Assembly: GCF_902497895.1 (NCBI RefSeq)
Contig: NZ_CABVHQ010000037.1
Location: 1 to 57,889, forward strand
DNA from: Pseudomonas fluorescens
GTDB lineage: Bacteria > Pseudomonadota > Gammaproteobacteria > Pseudomonadales > Pseudomonadaceae
Length of the DNA stretch: 57,889 nucleotides
Reading direction: 5' to 3'
Position numbers and translations under genes: made by a program. The notes under the pieces are model-generated. The model was not told where the DNA came from. It did not search any database and saw nothing but the letters and a program-made list of their open reading frames with translations. Below, one piece after another: positions 7,958-15,453 of this stretch (its first letter is position 1; every line of letters begins with the position of its first letter).

Positions 7958-9162
7958 TTGATTTCTGGCTCGCTGCAGGTCTGCTGCTCCTGGTAGCCCT
8001 GAGTTTTCTGCTGATCCCGATTTTACGCGGCCGCCGTGCCCAGCGTGAAGAGGATCGTACCGCGCTGAACGTGGCGCTTTACCAGGAACGCGTGGCTGAG
8101 TTGCAAACTCAGCAGGAAGAAGGCGTTCTCACCTCAGCGCAAATGGACTCCGGTCGCGCCGAAGCGGCCCGTGAACTGCTGGCCGACACCGAAGGCGCCG
8201 ATGCCCCGCGGGTTTCCCGTCTGGGCAAGCCGGCGCCATTGCTGGCGGCCATTCTGGTGCCGCTGCTGGGCCTTGGCCTGTACCTGCATTTTGGCGCCAG
8301 CGACAAGGTCGAGCTGACCCGCGAATTCGCCGAGGCCCCGCAATCGATGGAGGAGATGACCCGCCGTCTGGAACGTGCCGTCGCCGCGCAGCCGGATTCG
8401 GCTGAAGGCCTGTATTTCCTCGGTCGCACCTACATGGCCCAGGATCGCCCGGCGGATGCGGCGAAGATCTTCGAGCGCACGGTGGCGGTGGCCGGTCGTC
8501 AACCGGAACTGCTTGGCCAGTGGGCTCAGGCGCAATACTTTGCCGACAACAAAAAATGGTCGGACAAGGTCCAGGCCCTGACCGATGAAGCGCTGAAGGC
8601 CGATCCGAAAGAAGTCACCAGTCTCGGCCTGCTGGGCATCGCCGCCTTCGAAGGCGAGCGCTACCAGGAAGCCATCGACTACTGGAATCGCCTGTTGGCA
8701 CAACTACCGCCGCAGGACAGCTCCCGCGCCGCGCTGCAAGGCGGCATCACTCGGGCCAGCGAAAAACTCCAGGAGAGCGGCGGCAAAGTCGCCGAGGCTC
8801 CAGCGGCGGTGGTGAAAACCGCAGCGCTGCTCAAGGTCCGCGTCGATCTGGCGGCGAACCTCAAAGCCAAGGTCCAGCCGGGTGACAGCGTATTCATCTT
8901 CGCCCGTGCCACCTCCGGCCCGCCCGCGCCATTGGCCGCCAAGCGGCTGACCGTTGCGGATCTGCCGGCGACTGTCGAGCTGGGCGATGCCGACGCGATG
9001 ATGCCGCAGTTGAAACTGTCGAACTTCCCTGAAGTCCAACTGGTTGCGCGCATCTCCCGCGCCGGCAAACCGACTGCCGGCGAATGGATCGGACGCAGCC
9101 AGCCCCTGGCCAGCAGCACCACTGCGCAGCAGCAATTGACCATCGACAGCCCGGATAAATAA
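7954..9162 (+). CDS. ccmI: Heme lyase TPR subunit CcmI
   Basis: CcmI is the apocytochrome c chaperone of the heme lyase. The 402-aa protein has two N-terminal helices (about 3-24 and 91-110) separated by a cytoplasmic leucine-zipper-like loop, then periplasmic tetratricopeptide repeats (about 135-250, with GLYFLGRTYMAQDRPADA and GLLGIAAFEGERYQEAI) and a C-terminal beta-domain. The start overlaps the ccmH stop by 4 nt. Confidence 0.95.
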   Translation: MIDFWLAAGLLLLVALSFLLIPILRGRRAQREEDRTALNVALYQERVAELQTQQEEGVLTSAQMDSGRAEAARELLADTEGADAPRVSRLGKPAPLLAAILVPLLGLGLYLHFGASDKVELTREFAEAPQSMEEMTRRLERAVAAQPDSAEGLYFLGRTYMAQDRPADAAKIFERTVAVAGRQPELLGQWAQAQYFADNKKWSDKVQALTDEALKADPKEVTSLGLLGIAAFEGERYQEAIDYWNRLLAQLPPQDSSRAALQGGITRASEKLQESGGKVAEAPAAVVKTAALLKVRVDLAANLKAKVQPGDSVFIFARATSGPPAPLAAKRLTVADLPATVELGDADAMMPQLKLSNFPEVQLVARISRAGKPTAGEWIGRSQPLASSTTAQQQLTIDSPDK

Positions 9163-9176
9163 CAGAGAATCCGTAT

Positions 9177-9581
9177 ATGACCGCCATCGCTCGTATCACC
9201 CTGCTCAGTCTGGTCCTGGGTCTAAGCGCATGCGCGGTCCAGCGGCCGACGCCAGCACCCATGCCGCCGATCCCGCCGTCGGGGCCGAGCACTCAACCGG
9301 TTCCACCCAAGGCGCCGAGCAAACCGACCGCACCCGCCAAACCGGCCAAGCCGCTGCCACGCACCTCCGCCAGCTTCGCCCCACCACCGGGCGGCAATAG
9401 CCACTGGGATGCCAAGCTGGGGGTCTATGTCCTCGACGACCAGACCGACACCTTCTACCGCCAGCGCACCTACTACCGCTGGAACAACGGCTGGAGCCGC
9501 TCCGTCAGCCCGAACGGGCCTTGGGAAGAGACGGATATCCACGGCGTGCCGTCGGGGTTGGGGCGTCAGTTCAGTCAGTAA
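9177..9581 (+). CDS. Small proline-rich lipoprotein of unknown function
   Basis: The 134-aa product has a signal sequence with lipobox LSAC (lipidated Cys about residue 19), a Pro/Ala/Lys-rich linker typical of a cell-wall-spanning tether (about 22-66), and a C-terminal domain rich in aromatics, with HWDAKLGVYVLDDQTDTFY and YYRWNNGWSRS. I do not recognise its function. It starts 14 nt after ccmI and ends just before a terminator, so it probably belongs to the ccm transcript. Confidence 0.8.
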   Translation: MTAIARITLLSLVLGLSACAVQRPTPAPMPPIPPSGPSTQPVPPKAPSKPTAPAKPAKPLPRTSASFAPPPGGNSHWDAKLGVYVLDDQTDTFYRQRTYYRWNNGWSRSVSPNGPWEETDIHGVPSGLGRQFSQ

Positions 9582-9585
9582 AGAT

Positions 9586-9613
9586 AAACGGCAGCCTCAG
9601 GGTTGCCGTTTTT
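9586..9613 (+). terminator. Terminator of the ccm operon
   Basis: AAACGGCAGCC pairs with GGTTGCCGTTT (11 bp, one G-U) across loop TCAG and runs into a T-tract. Confidence 0.85.
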
Positions 9614-9665
9614 GCATAGAGGTAAAGAACACAGGCGTCGTACACAGCAGTAAAGGGAGAATGCC

Positions 9666-10133
9666 TCACTCGTATCCCATCCTTAACGATTGCGCCTGTT
9701 CCGCCAGCAGATTCATTGCCTGTTCACTGGCGCTGTCGCGCTTGCTTTTGTAATCCATCAACTCGGCAAATCTTACGCGACGATGTTTACCGGTCTTGTG
9801 AAAGGCCAACTCGCCAGACTCCAACAGCTTGACCAGGTGCGGACGAGAAACATTGAGCAAGTCAGCCGCTTCTTGCGTGGTCAGCTCAGCGTGGACAGGC
9901 ACAACCTTGACCGCATTGCCCGCCGCCAGCTCCGCCAGAATATCCACCAGCAACCGAAGTGCAGAAGTGGGTAGCTCGACAGTGTGAGCTTCGTTCTGCT
10001 CATCAAATATCTGGATATGCTGAGTTTCAAAGTGGGTGGTGAGAAATGCTGCCAAGGTCCGCTGCCCTTCAATAGCGGCCTGTACTTCGCGCTCCAGGGG
10101 CAGATGAATGGGAGGGTGGATAACTTTGGACAT
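9666..10133 (-). CDS. Excisionase-type HTH protein, orphan antitoxin-like
   Basis: The 155-aa product has an all-helical N-terminal part (about 1-80) and a MerR/excisionase-type winged helix at 84-129, LTTQEAADLLNVSRPHLVKL followed by the wing GKHRRVRFAELMDY. Proteins of this layout are often antitoxins encoded just before a PIN-domain toxin. Here no frame for a PIN protein follows: only 84 bp separate the stop from the convergent lipoprotein gene. It is therefore an orphan, either a remnant of a toxin-antitoxin pair or a stand-alone regulator; this is inference. The start at 10133 lacks a strong ribosome-binding site but fits the conserved N-terminus. Confidence 0.8.
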   Translation of the reverse strand: MSKVIHPPIHLPLEREVQAAIEGQRTLAAFLTTHFETQHIQIFDEQNEAHTVELPTSALRLLVDILAELAAGNAVKVVPVHAELTTQEAADLLNVSRPHLVKLLESGELAFHKTGKHRRVRFAELMDYKSKRDSASEQAMNLLAEQAQSLRMGYE

Positions 10134-10200
10134 GATGAATTCCAGTTATTTTAAATAGACGATGCGGAAAGCCTATTCGAAACAAACGAAAATCGCAATA

Positions 10201-10230
10201 AACGAAACGAAACGAAACGAAACGAAACGG
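10201..10230. repeat. Pentanucleotide tandem repeat (AACGA)n
   Basis: Six consecutive units follow each other: five perfect AACGA and a final AACGG. They lie in the 240-bp gap between the divergent HTH gene (start 10133) and the Rid-family gene (start 10374). Adjacent AAACGAAAA sequence is similar, so the array may once have been longer. Confidence 0.9.
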
Positions 10231-10373
10231 AATGGTTGAGCCTGATTATGGGTGGGGAAGGGGGAAGCTTGCTCTGCATGTGTATTTCCGGATTTTTCAG
10301 CGGACCGTCTTCGAATGGGACTACCCTCCGCGTTCGGATAGTGTATGCGGTCCGCCCATTGCCAGGAGGCAAC

Positions 10374-10775
10374 ATGCAGAAGACCGCGATCAATCCATCC
10401 TCGGTTTTCAACTCGTTGCAGTACGGGTTCAGTCAAGCGGTAGAGGTGCGTGGCGGTCGCCGGCTGCTCCTTTCCGGTCAGGTTGGTGTCGATGCCAATG
10501 AGCGCACGGTTGGGCCTGGCCTGTTCGAGCAAAGCTGCACGGCCATTGATAACGTTGAAAAGCTGTTGGCTGAGCGGGGAGGGGATTTAAGCCATGTGAT
10601 CATGTTGCGAATCTACATTGCCGAATCGGCTCGCAATGAGCAGGACTCTATCGTCAAGGTGCTGCGTGAGCGTTTCCCCGACAATCCGCCGCCATCCTCC
10701 TGGATTATCGTCAGTGGATTGTCGCTGCCGGAATGGTTGATCGAGATTGAAGCCGAAGCGGTGCTTGCTGACTGA
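10374..10775 (+). CDS. Rid (YjgF/UK114) family protein without the family arginine
   Basis: The 133-aa product has the chorismate-mutase-like fold of the Rid family, with LLLSGQVGVDA, QSCTAIDNVEKLLAERGGDLSHVI and the end LPEWLIEIEAEAV. RidA hydrolyses reactive enamines and imines made by PLP enzymes, using an arginine eight residues before the conserved LP. Here that position is Trp110 (in SSWIIVSGLSLP), so classical deaminase activity is doubtful. ATG 10374 is chosen because of a strong AGGAGG just upstream; the open frame extends back to 10236 without family similarity. Confidence 0.88.
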   Translation: MQKTAINPSSVFNSLQYGFSQAVEVRGGRRLLLSGQVGVDANERTVGPGLFEQSCTAIDNVEKLLAERGGDLSHVIMLRIYIAESARNEQDSIVKVLRERFPDNPPPSSWIIVSGLSLPEWLIEIEAEAVLAD

Positions 10776-10805
10776 GGCCATTGAGTGATGGCTGGTTGAG
10801 GTGAC

Positions 10806-10961
10806 GTAGCAGCTGGCGAAGCCTGCGTTCGGACCGGGGTCGCGCTCGACCGCAGCAGTCGTAAAATCAAGCGCCGCGGTATTCCAGACACACCGTGGAA
10901 GCAGGGTTTACGACTGCTACGCAGCCGAACGCAGCCGAACGCAGCCTGCGGCAGCTGCTAC
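10806..10961. repeat. Large quasi-palindromic repeat, copy 1
   Basis: The outer arms GTAGCAGCTGGCGAAGCC and GGCAGCTGCTAC are inverted, and inside them CGCAGCAGTCGTAAAATC pairs partly with GTTTACGACTGCTACG. The asymmetric centre (CGCGGTATTCCAGACACACC) is the reverse complement of the centre of the copies at 26814 and 56651. The copy fills most of the 252-bp gap between the convergent Rid-family and sbp genes. Confidence 0.85.
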
Positions 10962-11027
10962 GAGGAATGTGCGGGGCATGCCCGTAAAGGCAGTTGAACA
11001 GTCGCTATAGATCTCGACCCTCAGCGC

Positions 11028-12026
11028 TTATTGCCCGCTGTAGATCTGATCAAAAACCCCACCATCATTGAAGTGGGTCTTTTGCACGGTGCGCCAGTCG
11101 CCGAAGGTTTTCTCCACCGAGAGAAAGTCGACTTTCGGGAAGCGGTCGGTGTATTTGGCCAGCACGGCAGGGTCCCGTGGGCGCAGGTAGTTGGCGGCGG
11201 CGATTTCCTGGCCTTCCGGGGACCAGAGGTATTTCAGGTATTGCTCGGCCACGGCGCGGGTGCCTTTCTTGTCGACGACTTTGTCGACCACGCTCACTGG
11301 CGGCTCGGCTTCGGCGGAGACGCTTGGGTAGATCACTTCGAACTGCTCGCGACCGAATTCGCGGGCGATCATTTCGGCTTCGTTTTCGAAGGTCACCAGG
11401 ACGTCACCGATCTGGTTGGTCATGAAGGTGGTGGTGGCTGCGCGGCCGCCGGTGTCGAGGACCGGGGCTTGCTTGAACAGCTTGCCGACGAATTCCTTGG
11501 CCTTGTTCTCGTCACCGCCGTTCTTCAGCACGTAACCCCAGGCCGAGAGGTAGGTGTAGCGACCATTACCGGAGGTTTTCGGGTTGGGCACTATGACTTG
11601 CACGCCGTCCTTGAGCAGGTCCGGCCAGTCTTTCAGGGCTTTCGGGTTGCCTTTGCGGACGATGAACACAGTGGCCGAAGTGAATGGCGCACTGTTGTTT
11701 GGCAGGCGGGTGACCCAGTTCTCCGGGACCAGTTTGCCATTGTCTGCCAGGGCGTTGATGTCGGTGGCCATGTTCATGGTGATGACATCGGCCGGCAGGC
11801 CGTCGATCACCGAGCGGGCTTGTTTGCTGGAGCCGCCAAAGGACATCTGCAGGGTGATGTTTTCGTTGTGTTCGGCTTGCCAGTGTTTCTGGAAGGCAGC
11901 GTTGTAGTCCTTGTAGAAATCTCGCATCACATCGTAGGAAACGTTCAGCAGGGTCGGTGCGGCCTGAGCCATGCTGCCCAATGCCAGACCGGCGGCCAGA
12001 AGTGAGGCGCTAAAGAGTTTTTTCAC
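11028..12026 (-). CDS. sbp: Sulfate ABC transporter substrate-binding protein
   Basis: Sbp captures sulfate or thiosulfate in the periplasm for the CysTWA permease. The 332-aa product has a signal peptide ending AQA (residue 22) and family signatures NVSYDVMRDFYKDYN, FGGSSKQARSVIDGLPADV and PNPKTSGNGRYTYLSAWGY. The start is GTG at 12026 with AAGGA upstream. No permease genes lie beside it. Expression would be expected under CysB control in sulfur limitation (family knowledge, not read here). Confidence 0.95.
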   Translation of the reverse strand: MKKLFSASLLAAGLALGSMAQAAPTLLNVSYDVMRDFYKDYNAAFQKHWQAEHNENITLQMSFGGSSKQARSVIDGLPADVITMNMATDINALADNGKLVPENWVTRLPNNSAPFTSATVFIVRKGNPKALKDWPDLLKDGVQVIVPNPKTSGNGRYTYLSAWGYVLKNGGDENKAKEFVGKLFKQAPVLDTGGRAATTTFMTNQIGDVLVTFENEAEMIAREFGREQFEVIYPSVSAEAEPPVSVVDKVVDKKGTRAVAEQYLKYLWSPEGQEIAAANYLRPRDPAVLAKYTDRFPKVDFLSVEKTFGDWRTVQKTHFNDGGVFDQIYSGQ

Positions 12027-12117
12027 TGCGCAATCCTTGTTCTATCAGATGTGGGGCCCAATGCCCGCGACTATAGCCGGGGCCGCATAGCTCTTTAAAG
12101 ATTAAAAAGCTCTTTGC

Positions 12118-12942
12118 TTATTCTATTTTCTTAAACAGCACATTGCCGCAGCGCGAGCAGAACGCTGCGCCATGTTCGTGATGGTTTTTCTTGCACACCG
12201 GACAGTCGTGCTGGAGTTGCTCGCCGCGCATGGCGTTGGCCAGCTCGGCGGTGAAGATCCCGGTGGGCACGGCGATGATCGAGTAACCGGTGATCATCAC
12301 CAGCGACGAGATGACTTGGCCCAGCACCGTCTTGGGCACGATGTCGCCGAAACCGACGGTGGTCAGGGTGACGATCGCCCAATAGATCCCAGTGGGAATG
12401 CTGGTGAAGCCGTGTTCCGGGCCTTCGACCACGTACATCAGGGTGCCGAACACCGTGACCAGGGTCGACACGCTGAGCAGGAACACGATGATTTTCTGTT
12501 TGCTGCCGCGCAGGGCGGCCATCAAATAGTTGGCTTGCTTGAGGTACGGGCTGAGCTTGAGCACGCGAAATATCCGCAGCATCCGGATGATACGGATGAT
12601 CAGCAGGAATTGGGCGTCGGCGTAATACAGCGCAAGGATCCCCGGGACGATCGCCAGCAGGTCCACCAGCCCGTAGAAACTGAAGGCGTAGCGCAACGGC
12701 TTGGGCGAGCAGTACAGACGCAGGCCGTACTCGATAATAAACACAACGGTAAAAGCCCACTCGATGTAGGCCAGAACGCTGGCGTAGTTCTGGTGAACGC
12801 TGTCGATGCTGTCCAGGATCACGATCACCAGACTGGTGAGGATGATCAACAGCAAGATGCTGTCGAAGCGTCGACCGGCCGCTGTGTCGCTCTGGAAAAT
12901 CATGACGTAAAGCCGTTCACGCCAATTGTTGCTGCTGTCCAT
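12118..12942 (-). CDS. Voltage-gated K+ channel-type ion transporter with zinc ribbon
   Basis: The 274-aa inner-membrane protein has the six-helix channel layout. The S4 segment LLIIRIIRMLRIFRVLKLS (about 113-131) has positive charges at every third residue, and the selectivity filter TTVGFGD (194-200) is of the potassium-channel type. The cytoplasmic tail ends with two cysteine pairs, CPVC (247/250) and CSRCG (262/265), which look like a zinc ribbon. ATG 12942 is preferred over TTG 12960. It lies 21 nt after the urea transporter gene, so the two may be cotranscribed. Ion selectivity in vivo is unknown. Confidence 0.9.
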   Translation of the reverse strand: MDSSNNWRERLYVMIFQSDTAAGRRFDSILLLIILTSLVIVILDSIDSVHQNYASVLAYIEWAFTVVFIIEYGLRLYCSPKPLRYAFSFYGLVDLLAIVPGILALYYADAQFLLIIRIIRMLRIFRVLKLSPYLKQANYLMAALRGSKQKIIVFLLSVSTLVTVFGTLMYVVEGPEHGFTSIPTGIYWAIVTLTTVGFGDIVPKTVLGQVISSLVMITGYSIIAVPTGIFTAELANAMRGEQLQHDCPVCKKNHHEHGAAFCSRCGNVLFKKIE

Positions 12943-12963
12943 GGATAACGCCTGAACCAATGT

Positions 12964-13884
12964 TCAGCGAAGCCTAGGGTGATTCTCCTCGATTGCGCAA
13001 GGCGCACTGTCCATTGCCGCCTGACGCAACACTCGAATGCCGGCGTGGACCAGCCAGCAAGCAATGACAAAAGGCGCGGTGAGAGGCGCAAGACCCAGGG
13101 CACTGAAACCGGGTGTCAGCAGTATGGCCAGGGCAATGCCGAGCAGCGGCAACCAGGGTTGGCGACGTTGCTGGCTGAAGGCGAGGGCGGCCAGTGCCGG
13201 GTTGTGGCCGTTCAAGCCGAGTAAAGCGGTTGAGGATTCGTTGAGCAGTAATGCGCATGCCAGACCGACGCCGGACCCCAGCAATGCCCAGGCAGCAGCG
13301 CGACGATTGGCAATCAGCAGCCCGCCGGCGATCAGCATGCCGGCCAATGGATGATCGAGCAGCATGATCTGGCCCAACCCTTTGAACTCGGCGCTCAGCA
13401 GGTTGAGGGTATTCAGTTCGGGCAGCTGGAGGGAGGGCAGCGGTTGGGGGGCGGCGAGACTCAGCAACAGCCAGCTCAAGCCCACGAACGGTGCGGTGTA
13501 GGCGGGCAGGCAATGCTGGGCGCGGGTGCGTTTGAGCCACTGCTGGGTCAGAATCGCGCTGAGGCCACCGCAGGCGATGATCAGCGGCGGCAGCATCGCG
13601 GACCAGGCGAACTGCTGGCTCAGCAGCAGACCCAGCAGGACGCCGTTGTAACTATAGAGCCCGGCCCGCCGCTCGGCCTTGGCATAACCGCGCCGTTGCG
13701 CGGTGAGCAACCCGGCGACGCCGCCCAGCAAGGCACCGCCGAGCAGCGTTGGGGCCGTTAGCAGTATTGCTAGCAGACACAGCAAACCGCAGAGCGGATG
13801 GCGCTGCAGGAAAATCTGGCTGAAGCCGTTGAGCAGGGCGGTGGCCCAGTCGGGGCAGTGGGTGTTGAAGTGGTGAGTGGACAT
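12964..13884 (-). CDS. Urea transporter (UT family)
   Basis: The 306-aa protein is very hydrophobic with about ten helices and shows the UT internal duplication: YSYNGVLLGLLLSQ in the first half and GLNGHNPALAALAFSQQ in the second. UT proteins are trimeric channels for passive urea passage. No urease genes are in the window. The start at 13884 (MSTHHFN) is the first ATG of the frame. The gene precedes the ion channel gene by 21 nt. Confidence 0.88.
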   Translation of the reverse strand: MSTHHFNTHCPDWATALLNGFSQIFLQRHPLCGLLCLLAILLTAPTLLGGALLGGVAGLLTAQRRGYAKAERRAGLYSYNGVLLGLLLSQQFAWSAMLPPLIIACGGLSAILTQQWLKRTRAQHCLPAYTAPFVGLSWLLLSLAAPQPLPSLQLPELNTLNLLSAEFKGLGQIMLLDHPLAGMLIAGGLLIANRRAAAWALLGSGVGLACALLLNESSTALLGLNGHNPALAALAFSQQRRQPWLPLLGIALAILLTPGFSALGLAPLTAPFVIACWLVHAGIRVLRQAAMDSAPCAIEENHPRLR

Positions 13885-13930
13885 GGTGGGGTCTGTGAAG
13901 GGCAGTGTGTCTGGTAAACAGTGGTGCCCC

Positions 13931-14022
13931 CATCGCGAGCAAGCTCGCTCCCACAGGGATTTGAGTCAGGCCTCAAATCTGTGAACAACAGATAACCTGT
14001 GGGAGCGAGCTTGCTCGCGATA
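13931..14022. repeat. REP pair (BIME), family A
   Basis: Two inverted REP units, CGCGAGCAAGCTCGCTCCC at the left and GGGAGCGAGCTTGCTCGCG at the right, enclose a 40-bp spacer containing TTTGAGTCAGGCCTCAAATC, itself an inverted repeat. It lies between the urea transporter start and the pyk stop. Confidence 0.9.
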
Positions 14023-14037
14023 GGGCTGGTGCAGGCG

Positions 14038-15453
14038 CTAAATCAACGTCTCGATGCGCAACGAGTTAGTCGACCCCGGCTGACCAAAAGGCACACCCGC
14101 AGTGATCAATAACGTATCGCCACGCTTGGCCATGCCTTGGGCCTGGGCGATTTCCAGGGCGGTGGAGCAGACCTCGTCAACCTGACGCAGCCGATCATTG
14201 ACCACCGAGTGCACACCCCAGGCCACGGTCAGGCGGCGGGCGGTCTGCAGGTTCGGAGTGAGGTTGAGGATCGGCACCGTCGGCCGTTCCCGCGCGGCGC
14301 GCAAACTCGAGCTGCCGGACTCGCTGTAGTTCACCAGCACGGCCACTGGCAGGATGCTGCTGATCCGCCGGATCGCACAGCTGATGGCATCGGATACCGT
14401 GGCTTCGGCCTGTGGTCGGCTGACGTCCAGTTGTGCCTGATAGTCCGGGCCGCCTTCGACCTGGCGAATGATCTTGCTCATCATCTGCACCGCTTCGAGC
14501 GGGTAATCGCCGGAGGCGGTTTCCGCCGAGAGCATCACCGCATCGGCCCCTTCGGCCACCGCATTGGCGACATCAGTGACCTCGGCGCGGGTCGGTGCCG
14601 GGGAGAAGCGCATCGACTCGAGCATCTGCGTCGCGACCACCACCGGTTTACCGAGCTGGCGGCAGATAGTGATGATGTTCTTCTGGATCTGCGGCACGCT
14701 CTCGGCCGGCACTTCCACGCCCAGATCACCCCGGGCGACCATGATCGCGTCGCTCAGTTCGGCGATTTCGCGCAATTGTTCGACCGCTGACGGCTTCTCG
14801 ATTTTCGCCATCAGGAAGGCTTTGTCGCCGATCAGTTCGCGGGCTTCGCGGATGTCCTGCGGGCGCTGCACGAAGGACAACGCAACCCAGTCGACCCCCA
14901 GTTCCAGACCGAAGCTCAGGTCGCGGCGATCCTTGGCGGTCAACGGGCTCAGCTCCAGTACCGCCTGAGGCACGTTGACGCCCTTGCGGTCGGACAACTC
15001 GCCGCCGTTGAGCACCGTGGTGTCGATGGCGTCGGCATGTTTGGCGGTCACCCGCAGGCGCAGCTTGCCGTCGTCCAGCAGCAGGTCCATGCCTGGCTCA
15101 AGGGCCGCGATGACTTCCGGGTGGGGCAGGTTGACCCGGCGTTGGTCGCCTGGCGTCGGGTCCAGGTCCAGACGCAGCGCCTGACCGCGTACCAGCTGAA
15201 CCTTGCCCTGGGCAAATTTGCCGACCCGCAGTTTCGGGCCTTGCAGGTCCATCAGAATCCCCAGGGGATAGTTCAGCTGCTGTTCGACTTCCCGAATCCA
15301 CTGGTAACGCTGAGCGTGGTCGGCGTGATCGCCATGGCTGAAATTGAGGCGAAAGATGTTCACCCCGGCTTCGACCAGCTCACGGATGGCGTCGATCCCA
15401 TCGGTGGCCGGGCCGAGGGTGGCGAGGATTTTGACCTTCTTGTCAGGCGTCAT
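14038..15453 (-). CDS. pyk: Pyruvate kinase
   Basis: Pyruvate kinase converts phosphoenolpyruvate and ADP to pyruvate and ATP. The 471-aa product starts TPDKKVKILATLGPATDG and has FRLNFSHGD, the active-site MAKIEKPSAVEQL with its lysine, and MVARGDLGVEVP. It is the last gene of the glyoxylate cluster and overlaps ttuD by 11 nt. In P. putida the isozyme at this position is called PykF. Coupling to TtuD fits: 2-phosphoglycerate made there goes through enolase to this enzyme. Confidence 0.95.
   Translation of the reverse strand: MTPDKKVKILATLGPATDGIDAIRELVEAGVNIFRLNFSHGDHADHAQRYQWIREVEQQLNYPLGILMDLQGPKLRVGKFAQGKVQLVRGQALRLDLDPTPGDQRRVNLPHPEVIAALEPGMDLLLDDGKLRLRVTAKHADAIDTTVLNGGELSDRKGVNVPQAVLELSPLTAKDRRDLSFGLELGVDWVALSFVQRPQDIREARELIGDKAFLMAKIEKPSAVEQLREIAELSDAIMVARGDLGVEVPAESVPQIQKNIITICRQLGKPVVVATQMLESMRFSPAPTRAEVTDVANAVAEGADAVMLSAETASGDYPLEAVQMMSKIIRQVEGGPDYQAQLDVSRPQAEATVSDAISCAIRRISSILPVAVLVNYSESGSSSLRAARERPTVPILNLTPNLQTARRLTVAWGVHSVVNDRLRQVDEVCSTALEIAQAQGMAKRGDTLLITAGVPFGQPGSTNSLRIETLI

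Noticed and set aside
10201..10230. Possible CRISPR-like array
   Set aside because: The units are contiguous pentamers without spacers; no cas gene is near.
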